Numbered from the stretch's first letter, positions 23,234-34,990 are shown. The stretch is DNA of 64,000 bases from Linum tenue (GCA_946122785.1 CAMGYJ010000007.1:40387587-40451586); one strand, 5' to 3'. The notes: a model not told the origin generated them from the sequence alone. Translations and numbers: made by a program.

Positions 23234-24891
23234 ATGCTGAAGAAAGGGGAGGAAGCAGCGCCTCCTCTCGGAGGGAAAAGAAGGGACCGTGAGGAGGATG
23301 AAGAAGGGGCATCCAGCGCGCTGAGGCGCACCGAAGACTTGGGCCACCTGACGAAGCATTTGGCCTCGGATTTCGACGAACACTACGGATGGGCGCCTCG
23401 GCGCCACGAAAGGTCATGGGGGGTGAGGCAGCCTCTCGCGCGAAGCATACTGTCCGAGCAAGCAAACTCAGTCATCCCGGCGCTCCCTAGCTACGACGGT
23501 ACGACTGATCCGGAGGACCATTTGAATAACTATTTCACCAAGATGCAGCTGTACAACAGCTCGGACGCCACCCTGTGCCGCGCCTTTCCCTCCACTTTCA
23601 CTGGGGTGGTTTTGGATTGGTACCACCAAATCGAAGAAGGGAGGATCGACGGGTTCGAGCAGTTCGCAGCCCTTTTTCTTTCAAAGTTCGCCAGCCGGAA
23701 GCGCAGGTCTCTCACTATCAGTGCCCTGTTTAAGGTAGGCAGCGTAAGGGCGAGGCGCTTAGGGACTTCTACGAGCGCTGGATGTGCGTGGCCATGGCGG
23801 TCAAGGACGTCAAACCCCCGGTCTTGGGATGTTGCTTGGACGAGTGCACAACCAGCGAGGAATTGTGCCGGGCGCTATCAAAACGGGACGTGGTGTCCAC
23901 GGAGGATCTGGACCGGAGGGTGCAAAAGGTGATCATGTTGGAGGAGACGTTGGCGGCGAGAAGATTGGAGAGAAGGGACGTGCGCCCCGAAGAGGCCGAG
24001 GGGAGCCGAGCGCCGCGTGTACCGAATACCCTTATTCCACCCTCGTTTTACCCGGCGGGCGCGAGGCGCCCTGAACCGCCGTGCTTTACACCCAAGGGAA
24101 GTGGGAACTTCACCGAACTCAACGACTCGCTGAAAAATGTGCTGCAATTTGTGAAGGACAAGGGGTACCATATCCGTTGGCCGGGACCCATGAGGGGGCG
24201 CCCGAACGAGCAAAACCTCGATAGGTATTGTGAGTTCCATAGGGAGCGGGGACACCACACCGCAGACTGCTACCAGCTGAAGTCAGAGATCCAAGGGTTG
24301 GTGGATAGGGGCATGTTGAATGACTTTGTGAAAAAGGATGACAGGGCGCAGAGGACGTTCGTAGCCCAGGAGGAGCAAGTGAAAGCGCCCAACGAGAAGC
24401 AAGGGGCGGTGGACTATCAACCTAAGGTAGGCGCTGCCTTACCACCACCCCCATTCGATGTAGAGCAGGAGGCCAACCCGAACCGCGTAAGACTGACTAT
24501 CGAGGCCATCACGGGCTCGGTAGACTTGAGGCAAAAGTTGGAGGAAAGTAAGCGCCTGAGGTCCGCCACCGCCAGTGCGCGAGAGGCTATACAAATACGC
24601 TTCAACGACGTGCCCGAAGAGGCGTGTAGGACGCCTTCCACGGAGGCGTTGGAAGTCCGCGGAGTGGTCGCCGGGTGTGAAGTCAAGAGGATGTTGGTCG
24701 ACACTGGAAGCTCAATGGACGTGTTGTTCCTTTCTACATTTGAAAAGATGCAGTTGGCGACGAGTATGGTGAAGCCCGCGGACACGGTGCTAATTGGGTT
24801 CTCTGGGGCGCCGGCTCAAGTGCTCGGGCGCGTGCGCCTTCCGGTGACGCTGGGCGACGAAACGCATTGTGTCACGCACACAATGCAATAG
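23234..24891 (+). pseudogene. Gypsy gag and protease, frameshifted
   Basis: The gag core appears as YDGTTDPEDHLNNYFTKM then FSKFASRKRRSL-like text. The true N-terminus is lost in the junction deletion at 23231. One base is missing near 23734, after which the correct frame continues as GEALRDFYERWMCVAMAV. A CCHC-like motif (CEFHRERGHHTADC) lies near 24230. The aspartic protease site is LVDTGSSMDVLF near 24700. The frame stops at 24889-24891, where a few bases are missing before IVDCPSPYNAILGRP of the downstream frame. Confidence 0.88.
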
Positions 24892-27800
24892 TTGATTGCC
24901 CCTCGCCGTACAATGCAATATTGGGGCGCCCCTTGCTTGCCCTTTTTAATGGGGTAGCCTCCTCTTGTCATCAGATCCTGAAGTTTGTTACACTGGAGGG
25001 CATCGGAATATCAAGGGGCGAGGCCTCTGCAGAGGTGAGACTCGCTAAGAGGAGTCGGATGTATAATATCGATGCGCGCCCGGAAGACCTGCCAAGGGCC
25101 GAGGCGGCGGATGAAGAGATACATGTGCCTCTCGATGACTTGCGCCCAGACAGATGCGTTCGTGTGTCGACACATACGACGGGAGAAGAATTGGGGCCAA
25201 TGGTTGACCTGTTGAAGGAGTTCGCGGACTTGTTTGCATGGAGTGCCAAAGAGATGCCCGGCGTAAAGGCGGAGGTCGCGGAGCACCGACTCGCTATAGT
25301 AAGGGGTGTGCGCCCCATCCAACAGAAGAGGCGGCCAATCTCGTTGGAAAAGGAGGAAGCACTGAGAAAGGAGGTGGGAAAGTTGCGAGAGGCGGGGTTT
25401 GTGGAAGAGGCCAAGTATATAACGTGGTTGTCTAATGTTGTGCTGGTACCAAAGACGACGGGAGACTGGAGGATGTGCGTGGATCGACCAGCTAATAGAC
25501 GCGACCACATACCATGAGGCACTTAGCTTCCTAGATATGTTTTCCGGCTACCACCAAATACCCTTGTGTGAGGAGGACCGGGACAAGACGGCCTTCATGA
25601 CTCCGTTTGGCAACTACCGTTATAAAGTGATGTCTTTCGGACTGAAAAACGCCGGGGCCACATACCAGCGAATGGTGGACAAGGTGTTCCAGCGTCAAAT
25701 AGGGCGGAACGTGGAGGCATACGTGGACGACTTGGTGGTCAAAAGCAAGCAGAGGGGAGACCATCTATCGGACCTGCGCGAGACGTTCCAAGCGCTTCGA
25801 GCCCACGACTTGCGTCTCAATCCCTTGAAGTGTGTGTTCGGAGCGGAGGCAGGGAAATTCCTGGGGTTCATGATCACTAAGCGTGGCATTGAAGCCAACC
25901 CCAGGCAAGTGGAGGCGATCAGGCGTCTTCAGCCTCCCCGTACGCCTAATGAGGTGCAATGTTTGAATGGGCGGCTGGCCGCCTTGGGACGCTTCATACC
26001 CCGCTCGGCAGACAAGGGCGCGCCTTTCTTCCGGGTACTGAAAAAGGCCGCTCGGTTCAAGTGGACAGAAGAGTGCGATGAAGCGTTCGAGCGGGTGAAG
26101 GCCTTGCTGACAGCGCCCACGGTGATGACTGCTCCAAAGCGGGGCGAGAGGCTCTACTTATACATTGCGGTGTCAAGGGTGGCTGTGAGCGCGGTCCTTG
26201 TCTCCAAGGAGGGAGAAGGCGGAGAGGAAAGGCCAGTGTACTATGTGAGCAAGGTGATGGCGGGAGCTGAGACCCGCTATGCACCCATTGAGAAGGCGGG
26301 GTTGGCAGTTGTCATGGCGGCAGAGAAGTTGCATCCCTATTTCCAGGCTCACCCGGTGACAATCCTTACGAATTTGCCACTGAGGAGCACGTTGGGGTCC
26401 ATGGACGTGGCGGGGCGCATGGTTAAGTGGGCAGTGCAGTTGAGCGAATACAACATAAGTTATGCGCCCCGACCAGCGATAAAGGCGCAGGTGTTGGCGG
26501 ATTTTGTGGCGGAGGGGGTGGTGAGCGCAGACGGTGATGCGGAGGAAGCCTGGCAAGTCTACGTGGACGGTGCAGCAAGTAGGACGGGCGCCGGAGTGGG
26601 AGTGGTAGTTGTGAGCCCCATGGGGGTAACGCATGAGTTAGCTCTTCGCTTCTCGACCCTGAAGACCAACAACGCGGCGGAATATGAGGCAGTGATCGCC
26701 GGGCTCCACATGGCTCGAGAGCTTGGCGCCCAGAGAATCCAACTCCGGTCGGATTCCGCGTTGGTGGTGAATCAGCTGAACGGGGTGTATGAGGTTAAGG
26801 AGGAGGCTCTGAACACCTACGTCACTATGGTGAAGGCAAAGGGCGCATGGTTCAAGGAAGTAGAGTTCGTACACGTTCCGAGGGAGGAGAACACCCACGC
26901 GGACGCTCTCTCCAAACTCGCCACGGCGACCGACTTCGAGGAAGATAGGCAGGTTATTGTCACCAAGGTGCATTCTGTGCGGGAGTCGGTCATAGGGATG
27001 GTCGTTGAAGAAATAGAAGGGGAGGGAGGTTGGATGACCCCTATCAGGGCGTACTTGGTCCAAGGGGTCCTCCCGGAGGATGATAGAGAAGCATGGCAGG
27101 TGAGGCGGAAGGCCGCGCGTTGCACCCTTATTAATGGGCAGATGTACAAGAGGTCGCACTCCGGTGTCTACTTGAGGTGCCTTACTGAAGCGGAGGGAAG
27201 GCAGGCGATTGAGGAAGTCCACCAGGGAACATGCGGCATGCATGCGGGGGCGCGTAGTCTTGAGAAGGTACTACTGAGGCAGGGGTACTACTGGCCAACC
27301 ATCAGGGCGGATGCAACAAGGCATGTGGCCAGCTGCCACCAGTGTCAGATACACGCCAACGACGTTCACGTTCCCGCGGCGCCCATGCGTGGAAATGTGG
27401 GCGCATGGCCGTTCTCCCAATGGGGCATGGACCTACTAGGACCATTTCCTAAAGCGCCCGAGCAAGTGAAATACCTGATAGTGGCAGTGGACTATTTCTC
27501 CAAGTGGATCGAAGCTGAACCTCTGGCGTCCATTACCCAAGCGCAAGTCCGCAAGTTCACAAACAGGAATATATTCACGCGATTCGGTTTGCCGGAGTCC
27601 ATAGTGACCGATCATGGAAAGCAATTTGACTGCAAGCAATTCGTGGATTTCTGTGATGAGAAGGGGGTGATACTGCGCTTCTCGTCCGTGGCGTATCCTC
27701 AGGCAAATGGGCAAGCGGAAGCCGCTAACAAGAGCATCCTGCATGGGCTCCATACGAGACTTTTGGAGGCAAAGGGCAGATGGGTAGAGGAGCTCCCGAG

Positions 27801-28284
27801 CGTGTTATGGGCACATCGGACAACGTACAAGGCGGCAACGGGCGAATCCCCGTTCGCACTCACATATGGGAGCGAGGCAGTTATCCTAGTGGAATTGCGC
27901 ATACCTACCTTTAGGATGGCAAGCTTTGAGGCGCAGGGCAACGAGGGGGAGCGCCTGCATGACCTGGACATGCTTGAGGAGCGGCGTGACGTTGCCTCCG
28001 TCCGCCTGGAAGCTATGAAACAGCAAGTGGCAAGGTATTATAACAAGAAGATGCACCCTCACCAGATACGGCGGGGGAGTATGGTGTTGAAAAGAGATTT
28101 CAGACCCAAAGCCAGTGAGGGAAAGCTTGCCCCAAAGTGGAAGGGGCCTTATCGGGTTCGTGAGGTGGTAGGGCCGGCCACGTTCAAGCTGGAGCGTATG
28201 AGTGGCAAGAGCATTAAACGAACGTGGAATGCGTAGAACCTTCGTGTTTATCACAGCAAGGAAGGTGAAGAAGTAATGGGGTGA
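24892..28284 (+). pseudogene. Gypsy pol: RT, two RNases H, integrase, with an RT deletion
   Basis: RT begins with the usual FADLFAWSAKEMPG and HRLAI text. At about 25485-25490 the sequence jumps from WRMCVD to IDQLIDATTYHE, losing roughly 17 conserved residues and the frame. The rest, 25490-28236, is open. It holds the RT YVDD box (VEAYVDDLVVKSK, near 25725), the first RNase H, then an archaeal-type RNase H (VYVDGAASRTGAGVGVVVV, NNAAEYEAVIAGL). The integrase follows, with an HHCC finger (HAGARSLEKVLLRQGYYW then CHQCQ) and DDE core (MDLLGPFP, IVTDHGKQF, NGQAEAANK). A G-to-T change gives TAG at 28234, and ten or more further codons (NLRVYHSKEG) run to TGA at 28282. Confidence 0.88.
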
Positions 28285-28324
28285 GAGAGGCAGGACCAAG
28301 ATGGAGGAGGAGGCAGTTCATTCA

Positions 28325-28715
28325 AGTATTCCCAAAAGCGCCCTAACAAGAATGCGCCCTTAGTTTTATTTTCTATCGTATTTCCAAAAGCGCCCTAACT
28401 AAATTGCGCCCGTAGTTTTATTTCGAAGTGTTTCCAAAAGCGCCCCCAAAGTGTGTTGCGCTCGATGTGTTTCGTTGAGCAAGTGTTTTCAAAAGCGCCC
28501 TCCAGTTCGCGCCCTGTGATTACGAGTAATATGTTCAACTAAATGCGCCCCTCAATTTGCGCCCTCCGCACGATGAAAGTTATGCGTGTTAGTACTTGCT
28601 AAAGCGCCCTAAATTGCGCCCCATACTCGTAAGCGGCTCGGATCTCACCAAAGCGCCCCAAAGTCGCGCCCTACTGCAACAAAGCGCCCTACGCAATGCG
28701 CCCTAAATATTGTGC
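28325..28715 (+). repeat. Degenerate GCGCCC-motif tract after pol
   Basis: About sixteen GCGCCC motifs occur in 390 bp, often paired as AAAAGCGCCCTAA...TTGCGCCC at 15-20 bp spacing, with paired units every 40-60 bp. The tract lies between the pol stop and the 3' end of the antisense gene. Tat elements often carry amplified tandem repeats in this interval. A function is not known to me. Confidence 0.75.
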
Positions 28716-28863
28716 CCACACTTGGCTAAATAATGGAAATACGCATAAAGGCACAAGCAAGGTGTTCAAGTGCAAGTTAAGGGAGCAACGTGTTCAAAAC
28801 AAACAAACAAACAAGCAAAAAAAAAAAAAGGCTCCGCTTTAGTTCCTTCATGGTCGTCGTTCT

Positions 28864-31585
28864 TCATACATCAACGTTCTCGTCATCCGCCTCCTGATCA
28901 TTGGCCTCTTGGTCATCCGCCTCCTGCTCATTTGCTTCCACTTCATCCGCCTCCGGATCACCGGCCTCTTGGTCGTCGTCCGCCTCCCCCGTGCCATCCC
29001 CAGCGAGGGCCGAAGCATCTGAGGCGCCTGCCTGACACTCCATGACCGCGATAACATGCTCGATTAGACCAACTGATTCGAACATCACGTCAGGGTAGTC
29101 GGTCTGGAACTTGGCCCTCAGCGCCTCTACAGTCCCGATGATGACATTGGCCTGGAGATTCTTCCCTTGACTCGACTCTGGATAGTCGGCCATCTCCTGT
29201 TCCAGCCGCTCGGCGGCCTCTTCAGCTTTCTTCAAGTCCTGCTTGTAGTTGTTCCGGGACTTCTTCAGTTTCCGGTTGGCCTTCTCCAGGTCCTCAATGG
29301 TTTGGCGGAGCACATCCTTTTCGGCCAAGAGGGCGTCGCGCTCCCGCACAAGCGCAGCGCTCTCTTCCCGGAGCTTCTTCTCAGTTCCTTCCCACTCGGC
29401 CCTATCCATCTCGGCCTGCGCCTTGGACTCTTCTTCGACCTCCGCCCGGGTTTTGACACGCTCAGCCTCCAACTTTGTCTCCAAATCGGACTTGACCGCG
29501 TCCAAGTCGGCCCGCATGCGCTCTGCGGTGACGGCGGCGTCCGATCCCTCCTTGGCAATCTTGGCGATTTCACGGGTGGTGGCCTCGCACAAGAGCATCA
29601 CGTGCGTTCCACGGGCGTTAGTAACTTGATGGGAAAATAAGAATAGAAAACAAGTTCAAAGTCATGGCGTATGCGCCTTGCAACACAAGTCCTTACCTGG
29701 ACACTCATGTTGGTCAGTCTTAACCAAGGTTTTGCTGAGATTAAGCCGTCTGGGTGCTCAACCACATCGTAATGCGCCCTCGCCATCTGCACAGAGGCAG
29801 GGACGTCCTTTGCTGCCCTGACGGGGACGTCCACTGGCACTTTGACAAGAGGGCGCCGCGCTTGGAGGTATGGGGGAATCACTTGGCCAGAGTGCTTCCC
29901 AATGGTGGGTTCCACGAAGCTTTGGGGTAGGCCGGTCTCCTTGGCGGTGGCGAACTTTGCCCGCTTCCCCTTGTCAAGTAGAGTTACGCCCGCCCTCTTT
30001 CGAGAACCGGCGGATGAGGGGGAAGGCGGGGTGCTCACTCCAGCGGCGCCCCGGGGTGTGGAGGCGGATGACGGAGTTGAGGAAGAGGAAGCGGGGCGCC
30101 CCGACGGCGAGCCTTGGCCTTCTGCCTCGCCTCCCGACGCCGTTGGCAAGGAAGTGGTGACGCGCCTTGACGAGGAAGCGCCTTGAGTGGATGCGCCTCG
30201 TCCCCGTTGAGGCTGCACCCTCTTCGGATGGGGCGCCTGAGTGCTGGGCGCGGCCCGACCAGCGCCCGCGTTCCGAAGAAGATCGAGCCGGGATCTGATC
30301 AGGTTGGTCACGGAGGTGAAGTCGGTCCCTACACCACCAAACGCAATAACAAAGGGTTAGAACAACAATGGGGTAAAGCAGGAAAGCACAACGTAATAGT
30401 AGAGGCGCAAAGGTAATGGCGGGCGCATGGCCTGTGAGTCAGACAATAAAGGGCGCGTGGTCAGTACCATCGTCGTAGAACTCGGCGAGGACACGGGCGT
30501 ATTCCTCTCCTTCCTCGAGGTCTATGGGGTTGGTCGATATGGACCTCGCCATGGCCTCCTCAGCATCAGTAAGCGGCTCCTCCTTGTTAAAGGCGAAGCG
30601 GTTCCCCAGTGACCATTCTGAACTAATGGGGCGCCCACTTTCAAAGAAGGGCACTTCGCGTGGTTTGACAAAAAAATACGAGTCAAACCACGAGCGCCCC
30701 ATCTTCACGCAGCTACTGACGAATCCGTACCCCAGCGCCGTGCGCCTTTGCAAACTCAGGCAGTTGTTACTCTTGGTCACTTTAAAGAAATGTTTGAAAA
30801 GTTTGAAGGTAGGGGGGACGTGATGTCTTCGGCACTGGTAGCGAAAGACAATGGTCGATAAAATGACAGCGGGAGAGAGGCGCGCAAGAGGACACGCACA
30901 GGTAACCATGACGCCCTCAAGCACTGGGTCAATGGGGAAGCGCAGGCCGAACCGGATGAACTCCTGGTACACGCCCACCCACCCCTCGCCACACAACCCG
31001 ACACGAGCTTCGGGGGGCGCATTGATGTACCGCCAAGGCGCAGGCATCTGGGCACATACGACAAGTTTCTCTAGCCGCACTCCCAACTGCTTCGAGGCGT
31101 GGTGGGGACCAGCCTCCTCCACAGGGAGTAGCGATGTATTCTGAGGCGCATGCCCAGGCGGCCACATCGAGTCCCATGGCCTGAATACGTAGTCTTGGGG
31201 TATGAAGGCGCCTGAGTCAAAGGAAGGGGCAAGGGGTGAGGCTAATTGGCTAAGGGTGGAGAAGGAGGCGGAAAAAAAAAAAGGGGGCGGCGGATTCGTA
31301 CAAGGCGCAGGGACCCTATGTTCGCAGCAACAAAGGTTTACAAGCAGGCGAAAGGAAGTTCACACTATGAAGGAAAAGGAGGCGCATATGGGGATACTTA
31401 CGGCGTGGGGCGGCAGGAATGTTGGTTGCGTCGCCTTCGGCGGTTGCGGGAGGCGCAGCAGCGGCAGGCGCATTGGAGGCAGGCGCATCGGTGGCAGGCG
31501 CATCAGCATCGTGGAGGGGCACCGCTGATTCGGCGGCAGGCGCAGGAGTCTGTGAGGGGAGAGGTATCTGACGAGAGGATGCCAT
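28864..31585 (-). CDS. Spliced antisense gene inside Gypsy element (Transposase_28-like)
   Basis: This gene runs opposite to gag-pol. I model four exons: 31585-31402 (Ala/Pro-rich start), 31211-30468, 30328-29697 and a last exon ending at 28864. The first two junctions have good GT..AG sites and matching phases. The last acceptor is ambiguous. CATCAAG (exon from 29624) leaves a one-base mismatch, whereas GCGAG (exon from 29583) is in frame and would give about 759 residues. Exon 2 resembles the 'putative gypsy type transposon' family (PF04195): VGVYQEFIRFGLRFPIDPVL, then PPTFKLFKHFFKV. Exon 3 is Ser/Pro-rich. The last exon is a long coiled coil (heptads across about 150 residues) with an acidic repeat tail (ADDQEANDQEADDE). 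Its role is unknown. Antisense genes at this place are known from other Tat elements such as maize Grande. A TATATATTTTC stretch near 31960 could be the promoter. Confidence 0.72.
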
Positions 31586-32150
31586 TGCAAGTGGGGGGCG
31601 CGTAGGGCAGAGCAAGGGGGAATTCGGCGGTTAGTGAGAGGAAGTAGAGAGAGGGTGTAGTCGAATTGTGAGAGCTGTAGAGGGGGAGAGGGGATTTTAT
31701 AGAGAGGTCCAAGGGCGAAGGAAGGAGAGAGAAGGGGAAGGCGAAGAGGCTTCCTCGATCCGTTAGCGATTTCGAAATTTGAATTTCGAATCCCGAACGG
31801 ATTGAGGGGGGGAGAGAGTGGAATGGCAGGAGTCATAGTGGCACAGAAAGAAAGGCGGAAGATGAACAGTCGCGGAGAAGGAAAGAAAAAAAAAAGAAGA
31901 AAAGAAAAAATATGGGATGAAATGGAAAATAAGTAATAGCGATAAAGAAAAAGAGAAAATATATATGAGTGTGCGAGGGGGAGAGAAAGAGAGTACAAGG
32001 CAGGAGCAGTGGAGCAAGCTGCAGATGGGAGAGGCGCACGAAGGAACGAAGAGGCGCATAGATGTCAGGAAGGAGGCGCACGAGCCCTGAAGGGGGAGAA
32101 TACAGTCAGGCCCCTAACCTGGGGTGTTAGGCACCTAACTGGGGGGGAAT

Positions 32151-32768
32151 TGTTGGGGGAACAAGTATGGGCCGGGGGCCCAACATGGAAAGGGAAGTCC
32201 AAGGTAGGGTGTTAGTGGGATGCAGATATGGGCCCAGCCAGAGGAGCTCAGGAAAGCCCATGGGGGCAAGGGTTTTGGGGCTAAGGGGGCGCCCTGATAA
32301 GGGCGCAGGTGGTCAGAGTGACGTGGGAGACAAGTGGGACCGGGTACCAGGTGAGGGGCGCACAAGACAAAGGTAACCAACGGTCGAAAGGGTACGGAGG
32401 GCTGACTGGGTGAGGTCATGCGCCTTGGACCTCTGACCATGGTGTCAGACGGTCGAGGCGCATGCGCGAGGGACGTACGGTGCATTTATGACGGGCCTGA
32501 CACAGGGCGAGAGCGACGGATACCGGTCGATCTCGCCCCGGGTATAAATAGTCGAGTAGGTAAACCTCATTTACTCAGTTTTAGCTTCTCTTACTAGAAC
32601 TGTTCCTTCACTTCTCTCTCTAAAAGAAGGTTTCTCACTTGAGCGTCGGAGTGCTAACGGACCACGTTGGTCCGCTAGGTACTTGTGTGGGTGCAGGGGG
32701 GCGCATATCCGAGGGAGCCGTGGGGATCGGAACGACAGGTGTGAAGAGAGGGGTTCCGGGCTCGAACA
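32151..32768 (+). repeat. 3' LTR of Gypsy element (618 bp, complete)
   Basis: It follows a purine tract (AACTGGGGGGGAAT) and runs from TGTTGGGGGAAC to CTCGAACA. It is nearly identical to the 5' LTR. Confidence 0.92.
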
Positions 32769-32773
32769 GATAA

Positions 32774-33115
32774 CATACATATTTTTTTTGAAGTATAAAT
32801 CCCATGGATGACCAAAATGGTCGAATCTTCTCCTACAGTTGAGTGATACAACATCTTGTATGGTACAAACTAAATTTATAATTTTATGTTATGGTGGATT
32901 GGATTCATGGATTCAAATGAAATCTAAATATTCGACCAATATGTAAATTTAAAAAATTGTAGGTACGAAAATTCATAAAATTAAGATACCAAAACATAAT
33001 TGTTCAATGTTTTTACATTAAAATTAAATTTGAGGTATCAAAATGTAAAATATACACTATAGTGACTAAGTTGTAATTTAATCAAATTTGGGGTATCAAA
33101 ATACAATTATTTAGG
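32774..33115 (+). repeat. Right part of tandem repeat unit A
   Basis: It resumes unit A after the Gypsy insertion with CATACATATTTTTTTTGAAG and continues to TTTAGGCAACC. It is parallel to unit B from 33256 to about 33625. Confidence 0.82.
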
Positions 33116-33650
33116 CAACCGTTAATAGAATGTCATACAAAAACTTCATACAGATCATTATCTTATGTACTCGTATTATATTTTACTAAATATGTTGTCA
33201 CATCATCGAATATAATGTTCTTTTAAAAAATGGTAATTATTATTTCAAATGGATAACATACATATTTTTTTGAAGTAAAAATCTCATGGAAAACCAAAAT
33301 GGTCGAATCTTCTCCTACAGTTGAGTGATACAACATCTTGCATGGTACAAACTAAATTTATATTTTTATGTTATGATAGATTGGATTCATGGATTGGTGG
33401 ATTGGATTCATGGATTCAAGTGAAATCTAAACATTCGACCGATATGTAAATTTAAAAATTGTAGGTACGAAAATCTCATAAAATTTAGATGCCAAACATA
33501 ATTGCTCAATGATTTTACTTAAAAAGTAATTTTGGGATATCTAAATGTAAATGTACATTATAGTAACTAAGTTGTGATTTAATTAAATTTGAGGTATGAA
33601 AATGTAAATAGTTTGGCAACAGTAACCAAACTTCACCTTTATATATATTA
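33116..33650 (+). repeat. Tandem repeat unit B (intact, ~0.5 kb)
   Basis: It begins GTTAATAGAATGTCATAC and ends near GTTTGGCAACAGTAACC. It is an uninterrupted version of unit A and gives the empty site of the Gypsy insertion (GGATAACATACAT at 33250-33262). No coding potential is seen. Confidence 0.82.
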
Positions 33651-34990
33651 ACTTCATCAAGTATTTATCTTGTGACCAAATGCTACATGTTGAATCTAGC
33701 TAATTTAACTTCCTTTGTCGATATTTAATCCATTGGTTATCCTAGTTACTAGTTGTGTACACAACAATTAAGGGTCGTTTGGAGGTTAGGATTTCAGTTG
33801 ATGTATTTAGCTAATACATGTAATTGTAAGATTTAGTATCTTTTTTATTTAATTTGAGTTGGAATACATATATTACCTTTTTGAATTATCACAGGTGGAC
33901 TCATAAAAAGGTAATATATGTAGACGACCATGGTTGAACCGAGATGTAGACGACCCGACATCGGCAAATGTGAAGAAAAATGTCAGTTTTGTCCTCCGTT
34001 TTATTTTTCTAAGTCTCGTTAAAGTGAAATTATTAGAGGTATTTGGCTCTACAAAAGAATCCAAAAAATTCTAAAGTGAAATTATCAGGGATATTTTAGA
34101 CATTTGTGTCGCCCAAACCAAGGTACGACCGTGGTTGGCTGTTTTTGGATGAAAATATTAACAGAAGGGCATGTTTGATCATTTTTCTTAAGTACAAGAG
34201 CATGTTTGATGTAAAAAATAGTAGAAGGACATGTTCGATAAAACGACATAGTAAATGGGCATATTATACCTATAACCCTTCCTTATATCTTTAATTTATT
34301 CCATTACCCTCATCGCCAACTCCTCTCTCCCTCACTCGTGTAATTCCAGAGAAGAAGAAAAAAACCACAACTCTTCTACTCTTTACTTCAACCAAAACCC
34401 CAACCTTAATCTCCCTCTACATCCAAGAAAATTGACCTATGTCACCATCACGAGTCACGACAAAGGTGGAAACCTAACTCGATATCCTGCTGGGAATCGA
34501 AGCATAAATGCTGCAACATCTGTTTTTGCCAGAAATCAAAGGAGATCATTCATTAATGTTTATTTAATTTTAAATGGGGAGACCGGATTCCTTTGAGAAA
34601 GGGATAGGGAGAGAGAGGAGAGTGATCTTCTTCGCCGTCATGTCTCTCATGGAAGTGGCCATGGCATGGCCGGAGAGAGAATTCCAATGCGATGAAGGTC
34701 GCTATTTAGTATTCGGGGAGTTGGAGAAGAAGGAATAATAAATGCATGGTAGTGTCTTTAGTCTTGAAAAGTGTGTTATTTTTTCTATACAGAAAATTAC
34801 AATGACAACTTCGAAATAATATTTTTCAATTTCATGCTTTGTTTCAATACATTTGAATAATTTGAGGAAATGCATCAATTGAGAGAATCCTAATCAATGT
34901 TTACTTTACCCTTTAGGTATCCTCAAAAATAATAACACAAAGCATATTTCAACGATCGTATAAGAAAACAACTCATTGACGTCATCAACA
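33651..34990. other. Intergenic region upstream of tRNA-Asp
   Basis: No gene is visible. The region is AT-rich with short internal repetitions (AGAAGGGCATGTTTGATC and AGAAGGACATGTTCGAT near 34160-34230). CATTGACGTCATCAACA lies directly before the tRNA. Confidence 0.4.

Larger units (their letters stand above)
22630..32768 (+). mobile_element. Ty3/Gypsy LTR retrotransposon, Tat lineage, 10.1 kb
   Basis: The element begins TGTTGGGGGAAC, ends CTCGAACA and is flanked by GATAA on both sides (22625-22629, 32769-32773). The uninterrupted site GATAACATACAT is present in the next repeat unit at 33251. The order protease, RT, RNase H, integrase gives the Gypsy superfamily. The second, archaeal-type RNase H and extra antisense coding between pol and the 3' LTR point to the Tat lineage. 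The LTRs differ by about six substitutions and one indel over ~602 bp, so the insertion is young, yet gag-pol is broken and the primer-binding site is deleted. GGCGC and GCGCC motifs are strikingly frequent throughout. Confidence 0.93.

Noticed and set aside
26638..27243. 201-codon minus-strand frame within Gypsy pol
   Set aside because: It overlaps the RNase H/integrase coding text. It has no splice or domain support, unlike the antisense gene at 28864-31585.
28325..28715. CRISPR-like or satellite array reading of the GCGCCC tract
   Set aside because: Spacing is irregular and the repeats are short and degenerate. The setting is a plant retrotransposon.
29167..29640. 157-codon plus-strand frame opposite the coiled-coil exon
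   Set aside because: Its Leu-rich text is the mirror of Glu/Lys-rich heptads on the other strand.
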